64,000 bases of DNA from Bacillus sp. EB600. GTDB taxonomy: Bacteria > Bacillota > Bacilli > Bacillales > Cytobacillaceae. Shown here in pieces: positions 8,312-17,155 of the stretch; positions within the stretch are counted from its first letter, which is position 1; each line of letters opens with the position of its first letter. Both the position numbers and the translations under genes were made by a program. A model generated the notes under the pieces. The model searched no databases. It was not told the DNA's origin and saw only the letters and a list, made by a program, of their open reading frames with translations. The stretch is from the NCBI RefSeq assembly GCF_024494385.1, contig NZ_JAEVLT010000011.1, positions 62,001-126,000 on the forward strand. Direction: 5' to 3'.

Positions 8312-9760
8312 TTAATAAATGACAACCGGTTCGTATGTGCTGAGATTGTCATACACGGTTTTCATAACACTTGGCGGGGTGTTGACGCATCCGCCTGATC
8401 CTGCTGCAATATAGGCAGTATTTGCCCAGTTTGTTCGCCAGCTGGCATCGTGGAAGCCTTGACCATCGTTTGTAAATGGAGCCCAATAATTTACTGGAAC
8501 TGCATATGCTCCTCCATGGCCAACTGAGGTTCCCCTTAGTATGGAAGGTGATTTTTTATAAAGGATATACCACACTCCTGGATGCGTATCCTCATTGGTG
8601 TTATGTCTGCCGGTAACGACATTCGTTGTGAGTGCTAATTGTCCATTTTTGTAAATCCAAATACGTTGTTCTGCAATGGATACTTCGGCATACGTGTCTC
8701 CAATGCCATTGTTTGCCGTAGTTTCATAGCCAATGCCTTCATTGCTCCAGCCATTTCCGTAAACTGCAGAAGCAGGGATCGATTTCTCCCCTTTTTCAAA
8801 AGCTTCCTGAATCCGTGCTGTTTCCTTTTCAACATTTAGTGCCCAGCCATAGCCTTCTCCTTTTACCGATATGACCGAACCTGAGTGGGTTTTAAATGTA
8901 AAATTTTTATTTAATGTTGATTGAGAGCCATTAATTTCAGCAATCTTGTTCTTAATATCGCCAGCATCAATTGTAACCTTCATTTCCTTTGATACAGATG
9001 CATTTTTAATTAAATCGCTGGCTTTTAAAGTATAAACTTTGTCCTGTACCGTATAATCAACGGTTTGCAGAAGAAGAGTTTGCAGCATCTTTTCTTCATT
9101 TTTTACAATCGAGCTATCCTCTTTTAAAGGTTGTATGAATTGGGGATTCAGGCGAATTTCGCTATTGTATTCCTGCTTTTGGAAATCCTTTAGTAAACTT
9201 GCGACATCATACTGCTCCCCACTAATGCTTTTGGAAACGATAATTTTCCCCTGTTCCAAGTGGGCCTCCGCATCTTGGGGGGCTTTTAAGCTCTTATTCA
9301 TTAATGTGAGCTTTTCCTCTACTTGCTGTTTGATTGTTTGGCTGCGATCCTGGTTTCTTTTGCTAGGCATCAAAGAAAAAGTCTTTGTTTTTGGGGAAGG
9401 AAAAAATGTCCATTGTCTTTTTAATAATTTCTTGACACTAGGGAGATCTTCATTTGTAAATCCCATCTTTGTATCTTTACCATCCAGTATTCTTTCTTGT
9501 CCGAGATAGACCTCATTTTTTGATATAGAGGATTCTAATTTTTTCATTGCTTGATCAGCAGTCAGTCCACCGACATTTGTATCATTAATCGTGATATGCT
9601 TATTAAACCGAGTTGCTTGAAAATAGCTAATTCCTGCAAATAGAAGTCCAATAATAATGAGAATGAGGATTATCGTGAATTTCCTATTGCTAAACCGTTT
9701 TGGTGAGTCGTCCCGTTCCTTCTTAACTTCTTCAACTACTGCATTTACTGTACTTTTCAT
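8312..9760 (-). CDS. L,D-transpeptidase with VanW/PG-binding-type repeats (YkuD fold)
   Basis: A membrane-anchored cell-wall enzyme of about 482 residues. A single N-terminal membrane segment (about residues 28-48) leaves a large extracytoplasmic part: two peptidoglycan-binding (PG_binding_4-like) modules and a C-terminal YkuD domain. The catalytic signature is visible as GFHDASWR and SGGCVNTPP, giving the His and nucleophilic Cys that form 3-3 cross-links between meso-diaminopimelate residues. The motif has VNT where many family members have an Arg after the Cys. The ATG at 9760 fits the GGAGGG ribosome site better than the ATG two codons upstream. It is monocistronic. Confidence 0.88.
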   Translation of the reverse strand: MKSTVNAVVEEVKKERDDSPKRFSNRKFTIILILIIIGLLFAGISYFQATRFNKHITINDTNVGGLTADQAMKKLESSISKNEVYLGQERILDGKDTKMGFTNEDLPSVKKLLKRQWTFFPSPKTKTFSLMPSKRNQDRSQTIKQQVEEKLTLMNKSLKAPQDAEAHLEQGKIIVSKSISGEQYDVASLLKDFQKQEYNSEIRLNPQFIQPLKEDSSIVKNEEKMLQTLLLQTVDYTVQDKVYTLKASDLIKNASVSKEMKVTIDAGDIKNKIAEINGSQSTLNKNFTFKTHSGSVISVKGEGYGWALNVEKETARIQEAFEKGEKSIPASAVYGNGWSNEGIGYETTANNGIGDTYAEVSIAEQRIWIYKNGQLALTTNVVTGRHNTNEDTHPGVWYILYKKSPSILRGTSVGHGGAYAVPVNYWAPFTNDGQGFHDASWRTNWANTAYIAAGSGGCVNTPPSVMKTVYDNLSTYEPVVIY

Positions 9761-9972
9761 ATACATTCCCTCCGCACCTAGTTACCCTGCCATCAATATC
9801 TGTCGAAGTTAAACCCAAATTTTGTTTCCAAACCTTTTCAATTTGTTTACCTTTTTCTTACATTATAATATCATTCTACTAATTGTACTGTGTGAAATTT
9901 GTCATAATTTGTATAGAAGGTTATCAAATTTTTTTAATTCTACATGAGACGCTAAAATTTAGGGGAAGTGCA

Positions 9973-10016
9973 GGGACGGTTCTTTTGTTCCCCGGGGGGA
10001 ACAAAAGAACCGTCCC
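9973..10016. repeat. REP-like palindrome, copy 2
   Basis: A near-perfect palindrome: GGGACGGTTCTTTTGTTCCC paired with GGGAACAAAAGAACCGTCCC. The outer arms are the same as in copy 1 at 6991-7040. The 9767-10111 interval holds nothing else I can support apart from A/T-rich upstream sequence of the flanking genes. Confidence 0.8.
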
Positions 10017-10111
10017 CTTTAGTTTGAAGGCAGCAAAGAGTTATTTTGAAATTTTATCTACATATGTAAAAATAGATAGGATAGATTATTTCTAAAAAAA
10101 GGATTGAGAAA

Positions 10112-11311
10112 ATGGGATCAGAAGTGAAAGTAAAGGTAAACTCAACATTCGTTACTAAGTATAAGGGGGGTTATCCCCTAATACTGAAAGAAGTGATTAA
10201 CAGCATAAATGCCTTAACTGAAGAGGGTGAGCTCATTAACCTTGTTGACCAAGATAATAAATTTATAGGAAAAGGTTATTATGGTAAGCAAAACAAAGGA
10301 TATGGCTGGGTGCTCACACATAATGAAGATGAAGAAATCGACCAATTGTTTTTTGAAAGGAAGATTAAAGCTGCAATAGACAAAAGACAATCTTTTTTTA
10401 AAGATCAAGAAACTACAGCCTTTCGAATATTTAATGCGGAAGGTGATGGAATCGGTGGCTTAACAATTGATTACTTTGATGGCTATTACTTAATCAATTG
10501 GTACAGTAAAGGGATTTATAAGTATTACGACTATGTACTTGCTTCACTAAAGAATCTAGTTGATTATAAAGCAGTTTACCAGAAGAAGCGCTTTAGTGCA
10601 GAGGGAAAATATATTGAAGAAGATGGATTTGTTGATGGTGAAAGAGGACAGTTCCCGATTATAGTGAAAGAAAATGGGGTTAATTTCGCCGTATACTTAA
10701 ATGAAGAGGCAATGGTTGGGGTTTTTCTCGATCAGCGCGATGTGAGGAGAACGATTCGTGATAAGTATGCCAAAGGAAAGACAGTATTAAATACGTTTTC
10801 TTATACCGGGGCATTTTCTATTTTTGCAGCGTTAGGCGGAGCTGTAAAAACAACGAGTGTTGACCTCGCTAATCGTAGTTTGCACAAGACGATTGAGCAG
10901 TTCAGTGTGAACGGAATTGATCATGAAGCGCATGATATTATTGTTGAAGATGTGTTTCACTATTTTAAATATGCAGGTAGGAAAAAGCTAACATTTGATA
11001 TGGTCATTCTTGATCCTCCAAGTTTTGCAAGGTCAAAGAAGTATACCTTCAGTGCAGCGAAGGATTATAAAAACCTTCTGAAGGAAGCAATCGCGATTAC
11101 TGAGAAGAATGGTGTAATAGTGGCGTCAACCAATTGCGCTACGTTTGATATGAAAAAGTTCAAAGGGTTCATTGATGCAGCATGTAAGGAAAGCAACAAG
11201 AAATATCGCATTGAAGAGGAATTTTCGTTACCACAAGACTTTAGAACAAGTAAGCAATATAAGGAAGGCAACTATCTTAAAGTTGTATTTATTAGGATGG
11301 TTAATAGCTAG
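10112..11311 (+). CDS. Class I SAM-dependent 23S rRNA methyltransferase, RlmI/YwbD-like
   Basis: The 399 residues fit the PUA-plus-Rossmann arrangement of the RlmI/YccW family that methylates a cytosine in 23S rRNA: an N-terminal PUA-like part, a middle EEA-type domain (residues about 75-190) and a SAM-binding domain containing VLNTFSYTGAFSIFA (motif I) and the catalytic-region motif DPPSFARSK (about residue 300). No catalytic-Cys insertion beyond the family pattern was noted. AAAGGA precedes the ATG with an 8-base spacing. It stands alone; a hairpin follows its stop. Confidence 0.85.
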   Translation: MGSEVKVKVNSTFVTKYKGGYPLILKEVINSINALTEEGELINLVDQDNKFIGKGYYGKQNKGYGWVLTHNEDEEIDQLFFERKIKAAIDKRQSFFKDQETTAFRIFNAEGDGIGGLTIDYFDGYYLINWYSKGIYKYYDYVLASLKNLVDYKAVYQKKRFSAEGKYIEEDGFVDGERGQFPIIVKENGVNFAVYLNEEAMVGVFLDQRDVRRTIRDKYAKGKTVLNTFSYTGAFSIFAALGGAVKTTSVDLANRSLHKTIEQFSVNGIDHEAHDIIVEDVFHYFKYAGRKKLTFDMVILDPPSFARSKKYTFSAAKDYKNLLKEAIAITEKNGVIVASTNCATFDMKKFKGFIDAACKESNKKYRIEEEFSLPQDFRTSKQYKEGNYLKVVFIRMVNS

Positions 11312-11319
11312 GATAAATG

Positions 11320-11357
11320 TTTGAACTACTCGGTACTTAGTGACGAGTAGTTCAAAA
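11320..11357. terminator. Hairpin after the rRNA methyltransferase gene
   Basis: TTTGAACTACTCG (11320-11332) pairs with CGAGTAGTTCAAA (11344-11356). There is no U-tract on the plus strand, so it is probably a 3' stabilising hairpin or a weak terminator. Confidence 0.5.
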
Positions 11358-11502
11358 CGAGTCTATCGTAACAAACTCCATTTTAGAAGTTTCACGTGGA
11401 ACTGTAAATGGATTTCAACATAAAACGATCGGACAGCACACAGGCTTGTCCCCACTGTTTATGTTTAGATGTTTTTTACAGAAATCTTCTTCCTTTCCTT
11501 CT

Positions 11503-12135
11503 TTAAAGTAAATCTCCAAAAAAGCCTCTCCAGAAAACAGTCAAGATATTATCCGCAGTTTCTTCAATGGTAGAAAAAAATGAGGCGCCATCCGTCTGTT
11601 TGTAATTTCCCACTTGGGCTAAGGCAATATAGGAATGAGCCGCAAATTTGGCATGGACTTTGGGGATTTCCCCATTTTCGATCGCTTCCAGGAATGCTTG
11701 TTCAATACTGACAAACATATTTTCCTCAGCTAGTTTCATTTCTCGGACCTGATCATTTGTAAGGACTGTTCGAGACTCCCGCATAAATCCTTCTAAATCC
11801 AGACTTGCTGTTGACTGTAAATGTGCGATTGCCACATCCAAAAGGCGTTCATATAAAGGTTTGTCTGAACTTAACAACAGGTTAATCTGCTCCTTTATCC
11901 GCCCCATTAACGCGACCATCGCTTCTTTAAAGAGTTCTGCCTTTGTTTCAAAGTAGTAATACACGGTTGCTTTTGTCATGCCAGCTTCTTTCGCGATTTC
12001 GTCTACTGAAACCTTTTGAAAGCCATTTTGTAAAAAGAGGAATGTAGCTGTATGTAAGATGACTTCTTTTGTAGGTTTGTCATCTTTTACTGCTTTTGGT
12101 CTGCCAGGGGACCGACTGCGATTTGAATTTTCCAT
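11503..12135 (-). CDS. TetR/AcrR family repressor of the MMPL exporter
   Basis: A 210-residue regulator with an N-terminal HTH (about residues 22-68; VDEIAKEAGMTKATVYYYF) and a helical ligand-binding domain. The frame extends 43 codons further upstream, but the ATG at 12135 has a textbook AGGAGGG six bases before it, and the longer version would run through the operator into the divergent gene. It faces an RND/MMPL exporter, the classic arrangement of a local repressor relieved by the exported compound. Confidence 0.88.
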   Translation of the reverse strand: MENSNRSRSPGRPKAVKDDKPTKEVILHTATFLFLQNGFQKVSVDEIAKEAGMTKATVYYYFETKAELFKEAMVALMGRIKEQINLLLSSDKPLYERLLDVAIAHLQSTASLDLEGFMRESRTVLTNDQVREMKLAEENMFVSIEQAFLEAIENGEIPKVHAKFAAHSYIALAQVGNYKQTDGASFFSTIEETADNILTVFWRGFFGDLL

Positions 12136-12164
12136 TTTTGCCCTCCTGAAATAAATGTTTTGAT

Positions 12165-12193
12165 AATTAACTAACCAGTATATATAATTAATT
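12165..12193. promoter_or_regulatory. Candidate TetR operator between tetR and the MMPL gene
   Basis: An imperfect palindrome, AATTAACTAACCAG / TATATATAATTAATT, sits in the short divergent intergenic region. The ACTAACCAGT core resembles operators of Bacillus TetR repressors next to efflux genes. Binding is inferred from symmetry and position. Confidence 0.5.
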
Positions 12194-12243
12194 TTATAAA
12201 AAATGTTACAGAAATACAATTCCTTGGGAAATGAGGCATAGTG

Positions 12244-14472
12244 ATGAAAAATTCTTTTATTCATTTGGTTGAGGCCGTCTCAAGTCGGAAAGGAAGATGG
12301 GTAACATTGGCCATATGGGTCATATTGGTTGGTGTTCTTTCTTCCGTTTTTCCAAACGTTAATAAAGTTTTGGATAATGGAGCTGCCAATTTACCAAAGA
12401 ATGTCATGTCTGAACAAGCTGTCCAAGTGGCAAAAGAGCAGTACCCAAATAACACAGGAACACCATTGCTCCTTGTTTGGTACCGTGACGGCGGCCTGAC
12501 GGATCAAGATTACCAATTGGCCACTGGGCTGTATAAGCATTTAGATACCAAGCCATTATCAGCGCAGAACTTTATTCCGCCAATTGGGAATGTGCCAGCC
12601 CAAGCTTTGAAAGCCTCCGCTTCAAAAGATGGTACAGCCATTGTAACACCTATTTTTATGAATAAAAATGCCAGTACCGATGAATTAACAGTCAATCTGG
12701 CTGGGTTAAAAAGCTATATGGAAAAACAGGAGTCAAAGGCTATCTTTGAAAAAAAGCTTAGTGACGCGGGCTTACATGTCCGCTTTACTGGTCCGGCTGC
12801 GATTGCAACAGATGCAACGGCCCTGTTTGGCAAAGCGGATGTCACATTATTAATTTCGACAGTCCTAATCGTGTTAATCTTGTTGATTCTTCTTTACCGA
12901 TCACCCATTCTTGCGATTGTACCGCTGATTGGAGTAGGATTTGCAAACGGCCTGGCCGGGCCTATCCTCGGGCTGCTGGCTAAGGAAGGTATTATCATAG
13001 TCGATTCGCAGGCGACTTCGATTATGACCGTATTATTATTCGGAGCGGGAACCGACTATTGCCTATTTTTAGTATCAAAGTACAGGGAATGTTTACTCGA
13101 GGAATCTGATAAATTCAAGGCTCTTCAGATGGCAATCAGACATTCCGGCGGTGCAATCCTTGTCAGTGCCATTACTGTTGTTTTAAGCTTATGTACACTT
13201 CTATTGGCTCATTTTGGTTCTTTCCAGCGGTTTGCGGTTCCATTTGGTTTAGCTATTCTGATTATGGGTATCACGGCCTTAACATTACTTCCGGCATTGC
13301 TGGCCATTTTCGGCAGAGCTTCCTTTTTCCCGTTTATTCCGAGAACAGAAGAAATGATAGTTGCTTTGGAGGCGAAGAAAGGGAAGAAAGTTCGTAGACA
13401 TGTTGCCCATGGCAAATTTAGTAAAAGGCTAGGAAACCTTGTTGTTGGAAAGCCATGGACAGTTATTGTATTGAGCATTGTGGTATTAGGCGGACTCGCA
13501 CTGTTTTCTCCCAAGATTCACTATACGCAAAATTTACTTGATTCATTTCCAAAGGATATGCCTTCCCGAGAAGGTTTTCAATTGATGGCCGATCATTTTT
13601 CACCTGGTGACTTAGCTCCCGTTCAGGTAATTGTTAATACAGAGGGAAAAGATCTTCAGTTAAAAGAGCAGGTAAGCAGCCTTTCTTTCGTTGATCATGT
13701 CGAGGATCCAATAAAAGGAAAAAATGAAGACTATCTATCCTTTAATGTTATTTTAAAAGGTAATCCGTACGATTCAAAATTAGTAGATAATATTCCGGCG
13801 ATAAATAAACAGGTGTCCGACTGTTTAACAGAATCAGGGATCAAGCCTGACAGCCATTATTGGATTGGCGGGGAAACATCAAAGCTCTATTATACAGAAC
13901 AAACAACTGACCGCGATATGAAGGTGATTGTTCCAGTTGTCATTGCAATTATTGCGGCACTATTGCTGGTGTATTTACGTTCAATTGTTGCGATGGTCTA
14001 TCTGATTATCACCGTTTTACTATCCTATGTAGCTGCATTAGGTGCAGGCTGGCTGCTGATTCATTATGGATTGGATATGCCGGCGATTTCAGGCTTAATA
14101 CCGTTATATTCCTTTGTTTTCTTAGTCGCTCTTGGTGAGGATTACAATATATTCATGATCTCAAGTATATGGAAAAATAAACGGACTCAGCCGCACCGCC
14201 AGGCAATTGCGAATGGCGTTAGTGAAACGAGCAGTGTCATTACCTCTGCCGGCCTAATCTTAGCTGGTACATTTGCCGTATTAGCGACACTGCCGATTCA
14301 AGTGCTGTTACAGTTTGGAATCGTAACGGCCATTGGAGTCCTCCTCGACACCTTTGTGGTTCGTCCCTTATTGGTTCCTGCATTAACAACGGTACTTGGA
14401 CGCTATGCCTTTTGGCCGGGAAAACTGTGGAAAAAGGATGAGGAAGGTTCAAAAGGTCAGGCTGGTTTATAG
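12244..14472 (+). CDS. MMPL/RND family transporter (YdfJ/YdgH-like)
   Basis: A membrane transporter of about 742 residues in the RND superfamily with the MMPL duplication: helix 1, a large extracytoplasmic loop (about 40-190), five helices, then a second such unit (extracytoplasmic loop about 420-560). The intramembrane acidic signatures are present in both halves (FGAGTDYCLFLVSKYRE and VALGEDYNIFMISSIW), as needed for proton coupling. The ATG at 12244 is preferred over the GTG immediately before it because of the GAGG spacing. Divergent from and probably repressed by the neighbouring TetR protein. The substrate is probably a hydrophobic compound or lipid, by family only. Confidence 0.9.
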   Translation: MKNSFIHLVEAVSSRKGRWVTLAIWVILVGVLSSVFPNVNKVLDNGAANLPKNVMSEQAVQVAKEQYPNNTGTPLLLVWYRDGGLTDQDYQLATGLYKHLDTKPLSAQNFIPPIGNVPAQALKASASKDGTAIVTPIFMNKNASTDELTVNLAGLKSYMEKQESKAIFEKKLSDAGLHVRFTGPAAIATDATALFGKADVTLLISTVLIVLILLILLYRSPILAIVPLIGVGFANGLAGPILGLLAKEGIIIVDSQATSIMTVLLFGAGTDYCLFLVSKYRECLLEESDKFKALQMAIRHSGGAILVSAITVVLSLCTLLLAHFGSFQRFAVPFGLAILIMGITALTLLPALLAIFGRASFFPFIPRTEEMIVALEAKKGKKVRRHVAHGKFSKRLGNLVVGKPWTVIVLSIVVLGGLALFSPKIHYTQNLLDSFPKDMPSREGFQLMADHFSPGDLAPVQVIVNTEGKDLQLKEQVSSLSFVDHVEDPIKGKNEDYLSFNVILKGNPYDSKLVDNIPAINKQVSDCLTESGIKPDSHYWIGGETSKLYYTEQTTDRDMKVIVPVVIAIIAALLLVYLRSIVAMVYLIITVLLSYVAALGAGWLLIHYGLDMPAISGLIPLYSFVFLVALGEDYNIFMISSIWKNKRTQPHRQAIANGVSETSSVITSAGLILAGTFAVLATLPIQVLLQFGIVTAIGVLLDTFVVRPLLVPALTTVLGRYAFWPGKLWKKDEEGSKGQAGL

Positions 14473-14481
14473 AATTTTTCG

Positions 14482-14517
14482 AGGGCGGTCCCTATTCCAG
14501 GGAACTGCCCTTTTTTC
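14482..14517 (+). terminator. Terminator after the MMPL gene
   Basis: AGGGCGGTCCCT and AGGGAACTGCCCT form the stem, followed by TTTTTT. Confidence 0.9.
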
Positions 14518-14560
14518 ATTTAAGAAACACAGCGCAAAAGCCAACATTTTATAATAAAAG

Positions 14561-14593
14561 ATAAGTATTTATCGTAAATCAATAAATACTTAT
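14561..14593. promoter_or_regulatory. Perfect inverted-repeat operator of the DUF2975/HTH pair
   Basis: ATAAGTATTTAT (14561-14572) and ATAAATACTTAT (14582-14593) are exact inverted copies nine bases apart. The right arm runs into the -35 of the downstream promoter, so occupancy would block RNA polymerase. The likely ligand is the small HTH protein encoded in the same transcript. Confidence 0.7.
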
Positions 14594-14621
14594 TGAAAAT
14601 AGGTAAAAGTGAATGTATGAT
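14593..14621 (+). promoter_or_regulatory. Promoter of the DUF2975-HTH operon
   Basis: TTGAAA (14593-14598), a 17-base spacer and TATGAT (14616-14621). Confidence 0.65.
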
Positions 14622-14652
14622 GGTTTTGTACTAAATTTCAGGAGTTGATCAA

Positions 14653-15105
14653 ATGGAAACCAATTTTTTGGCTAAGCTTTTGAACGTGCTGGTGACGATC
14701 TTTTTAGTGTTAGTGGTGATTACATTTTTTACGCTTCCGCTAGTAGTTGATAAATACATCGAGATAGCAGGAGTTCAAGGATCAAACACATTTTCGTTAA
14801 AAATATTCTTATATTTGACGGCAATTCCATTTTTCATTCTACTTGTTATGGTAAAAAAGTTATGCAAAAACGTCTTACAGAACGAGGTTTTTTCGGTAAG
14901 CAGTGCAAAATTGCTAAATGTCATTAGTATCTGTGCATTTTTTGATTTTCTTCTCTATACCATAGGAACCTTTATTCTTTTGAGGAATTTGTTTTCACTG
15001 ACCTTGATGGTTGCCGCTTTTATGATTGGGCTAGTAAGCTTAATTTTATCTCAACTTATTAAGCTGGCTATCGCGATTAAAGAGGAAAATGATCTTACAA
15101 TTTGA
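14653..15105 (+). CDS. DUF2975 membrane protein (YoaS-like)
   Basis: A 150-residue protein with four predicted membrane helices (about 8-30, 48-68, 85-108 and 115-140) and short loops, as in the DUF2975 family, whose members are usually encoded next to a small Cro/CI-type HTH protein. In Bacillus subtilis the equivalent pair is yoaS/yozG. The HTH gene follows nine bases later, so the two are co-transcribed. The role is unknown; a membrane partner that sequesters or signals to the HTH protein is a reasonable guess. Confidence 0.8.
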   Translation: METNFLAKLLNVLVTIFLVLVVITFFTLPLVVDKYIEIAGVQGSNTFSLKIFLYLTAIPFFILLVMVKKLCKNVLQNEVFSVSSAKLLNVISICAFFDFLLYTIGTFILLRNLFSLTLMVAAFMIGLVSLILSQLIKLAIAIKEENDLTI

Positions 15106-15114
15106 GGTGAAATG

Positions 15115-15324
15115 ATGGCTATCGTAGTAAATGTTGATGTTATGCTGGCGAAGCGAAAAATGAGTGCCTCAAAGTTGGCTGAAAAGGTAGGGATTACGCT
15201 TCCGAATTTATCCATTTTGAAAACAAATAAAGCAAAGGCCATACGCTTTTCAACATTGGATGCAATATGCAGAGCACTGGAATGTCAACCTGGTGACATC
15301 TTAGAATATAAAGCTGATGAATAA
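15115..15324 (+). CDS. YozG-like Cro/CI-type HTH regulator
   Basis: A protein of about 69 residues that is essentially one HTH_26-type domain (MLAKRKMSASKLAEKVGITL, then a recognition helix reading NLSILKTNKAKAIRFSTLD). Two consecutive ATGs occur; the second (15115) has the better spacing from GAGGTG. It is encoded directly after the DUF2975 gene. Autoregulation through the perfect palindrome at 14561-14593 is inferred. Confidence 0.85.
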   Translation: MAIVVNVDVMLAKRKMSASKLAEKVGITLPNLSILKTNKAKAIRFSTLDAICRALECQPGDILEYKADE

Positions 15325-15354
15325 ATTAATTAATAGAAAGTAAGGGATAAACTT

Positions 15355-15918
15355 ATGATAATTGCAAAGAAAATGTTTATGTATTGGATCATTATCATGT
15401 TTGTGATTACTTTTGCCTGTTCGCTTACGTATCTCGTAACACAACAAGCATTGCGGCTTGGGGCAAATGAGCAGCCTGCACAATTGGCAGTAGATACTGC
15501 ATTGAAACTTCAAAATGGGAAAAACCCCGCCTCTATTGTTCAAGGTGACACAGTAGATTTATCAAAAAGCATGGATACCTTTGTGATGATCTATGACCAT
15601 AACAAGAATCTGCAGGCTAGTTCTGGAATGATAAATGGCAGTAAGCCATCCTATCCTATAGGTGTATTAGCAAACACAGCTAGAAATGGTGAGGAAAGAG
15701 TAACATGGCAGCCGCAAAATGGGCTTCGTTTTGCCACAGTTGTTTTAAAATATGACAATGGTTATATTGTTGCTGGACGTTCCTTGCATGAAACGGAGAA
15801 CCTAATCGATGCGATAGGAAAATTAGTTTTATTAGCATGGGCAGCCTGCCTGCTATTTTCAACCATTGCTCTCGTGATTGTTTACTCATTTGTAAAAAAA
15901 TACTTAAAGCAGAGTTGA
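15355..15918 (+). CDS. Membrane protein with extracytoplasmic sensor-like domain
   Basis: The 187 residues comprise an N-terminal membrane helix (about 8-30), an outside domain of about 120 residues and a second helix (about 155-178) ending in a short basic tail KKYLKQS. This is the layout of a histidine-kinase sensor module without a kinase (FVMIYDHNKNLQASSG resembles the Cache/PAS-like domains of such sensors). Thirty bases separate it from the HTH gene, so it may share that transcript. I do not recognise a named family; the function is unknown. Confidence 0.6.
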   Translation: MIIAKKMFMYWIIIMFVITFACSLTYLVTQQALRLGANEQPAQLAVDTALKLQNGKNPASIVQGDTVDLSKSMDTFVMIYDHNKNLQASSGMINGSKPSYPIGVLANTARNGEERVTWQPQNGLRFATVVLKYDNGYIVAGRSLHETENLIDAIGKLVLLAWAACLLFSTIALVIVYSFVKKYLKQS

Positions 15919-15977
15919 ATCGAAATCCTTTTAACAACCACCTTCAACTAATTCGCGTGATATTTATTAAATTGTCA

Positions 15978-16006
15978 TCTATCCATGGATAGAGACTTTT
16001 TTTTTA
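15978..16006 (+). terminator. Terminator
   Basis: TCTATCCATGGATAGA is a perfect 16-base palindrome followed by GACTTTTTTTTT. The loop is tight (CATG). Confidence 0.65.
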
Positions 16007-16145
16007 TAATTCTATCCTAAGTTAGTCGATATATAAAAAGGAAAGAGGTAAATTATAAACATCAAGAATATGATTATTTAATACTATTTTATAGGGAACC
16101 GAATACCACAGTCGCTGATCAATATAAAAGGAGGAAGGAATATCC

Positions 16146-16694
16146 ATGAATCAGAATTCTTATACAATGATCATTATCATCGCTCTTATTCTATTTAGTA
16201 TTTATAGGCGTGTCCGTCGCAATATAGGCTGGCAGCAGTTGAATCAAGGAAATCTTCTGTTTAGAACCGTGTTATTCTTGATTGTTGGACTGATCTTTCT
16301 TGCTGGGGGAGTTTTCCACCCTATCAGCTTGATTTCAGATATTGTCGGAATACTAATTGGCATTACCCTTGCTTATTATGGTTCAAATACAACGAGCATC
16401 GAAAGCCGGGACGGGCGTTTTTATTACCGCCCGAACACTTTGATTGGCAGTATTGTTACCGTCATTTTCCTTGGCCGGTTTTTCTACCGCTTTTATGGAG
16501 TATTTACAGGGGGGACACTAGAAGGTTTACAGCAAGGACAAACAAGTGGTGTGCAAAATTTAAGTAACACTGTAGGTAATTCATGGACAGCAGGACTCAT
16601 GCTGATTATGTTTGCTTATTATGCTGTGTACAATACGATCTTACTGCGAAAACAGAAACAATTTTTGCAGACAGAGAAAAAAACCACCGACTAA
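16146..16694 (+). CDS. Membrane protein, CcdC/DUF1453-like (tentative)
   Basis: 182 residues with four to five hydrophobic segments. A charged motif RDGRFYYRPN precedes IGSIVTVIFLGRFFYRFY, a pattern like the CcdC/DUF1453 group of small membrane proteins, and the protein ends in a basic cytoplasmic tail. A strong AAAGGAGGAAGG site precedes the ATG. It appears monocistronic. The family assignment is a resemblance only and no function is claimed. Confidence 0.5.
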   Translation: MNQNSYTMIIIIALILFSIYRRVRRNIGWQQLNQGNLLFRTVLFLIVGLIFLAGGVFHPISLISDIVGILIGITLAYYGSNTTSIESRDGRFYYRPNTLIGSIVTVIFLGRFFYRFYGVFTGGTLEGLQQGQTSGVQNLSNTVGNSWTAGLMLIMFAYYAVYNTILLRKQKQFLQTEKKTTD

Positions 16695-16880
16695 TATTTT
16701 CAGCCTCACTGTAGGAAAAGTAATTAAACGCACTAACGTACCATATTTGTTATTTCAAAGGGGAACAGTACAACCAGGAGGTCGTACATTTAATAATGAG
16801 ATATGTTGAAAGATAAGTAGTCTGAAAGAATCGAAATCGACATAACTCAACAAAATAGTTGGTAAAAAAGTATCTTCTAG

Positions 16881-16909
16881 TTGAATATTGATAGAAAATT
16901 TGGTAAAAT
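16881..16909 (+). promoter_or_regulatory. Promoter of the ZTP riboswitch-serA transcript
   Basis: TTGAAT (16881-16886), a 17-base spacer and TAAAAT (16904-16909), about 15 bases before the aptamer. Confidence 0.65.
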
Positions 16910-16923
16910 GAAATAAATCAAAA

Positions 16924-16996
16924 GGCTGTATGTGACTGGCGAACGCGGATAACCGTGAGGGAGCATATAGTGTCGAATAGCCGTTCGCCTGGGCAG
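16924..16996 (+). promoter_or_regulatory. ZTP (pfl) riboswitch
   Basis: The conserved pfl/ZTP elements occur in order: GTGACTGGCG, a small hairpin CGGATAACCG, GGGAGC, and the 3' box CGCCTGGGCA. GGCGAACG (16938-16945) pairs exactly with CGTTCGCC (16982-16989). The class senses ZMP/ZTP, which accumulate when 10-formyl-tetrahydrofolate is short. The rest of 16695-17155 holds the promoter, the terminator and a leader with no other feature I can support. Confidence 0.85.
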
Positions 16997-17027
16997 AGGT
17001 AGGGAAGCAGTCCTTACCTCTTTCTTT
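16995..17027 (+). terminator. Expression-platform terminator of the ZTP riboswitch
   Basis: AGAGGTAGG and CCTTACCTCT form a hairpin followed by TTCTTT, directly after the 3' box of the aptamer. Ligand binding at the CTGGGCA box should interfere with it, giving an ON switch. Confidence 0.65.
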
Positions 17028-17155
17028 ATAATAGGAGGGGATAGGTAAGAAACGAGGAGCTCGCTTGTTTTACCCCGGTTTAGAAGGTTTAGTCAATAGT
17101 AGGGTTCAGCACAGAATTTTAAAAAACTATAACTATATAAAAAGGAGAAACCAAA

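Noticed and set aside
9883..10095. Small plus-strand frame upstream of the rRNA methyltransferase
   Set aside because: It reads straight through the REP-like palindrome and has no ribosome site.
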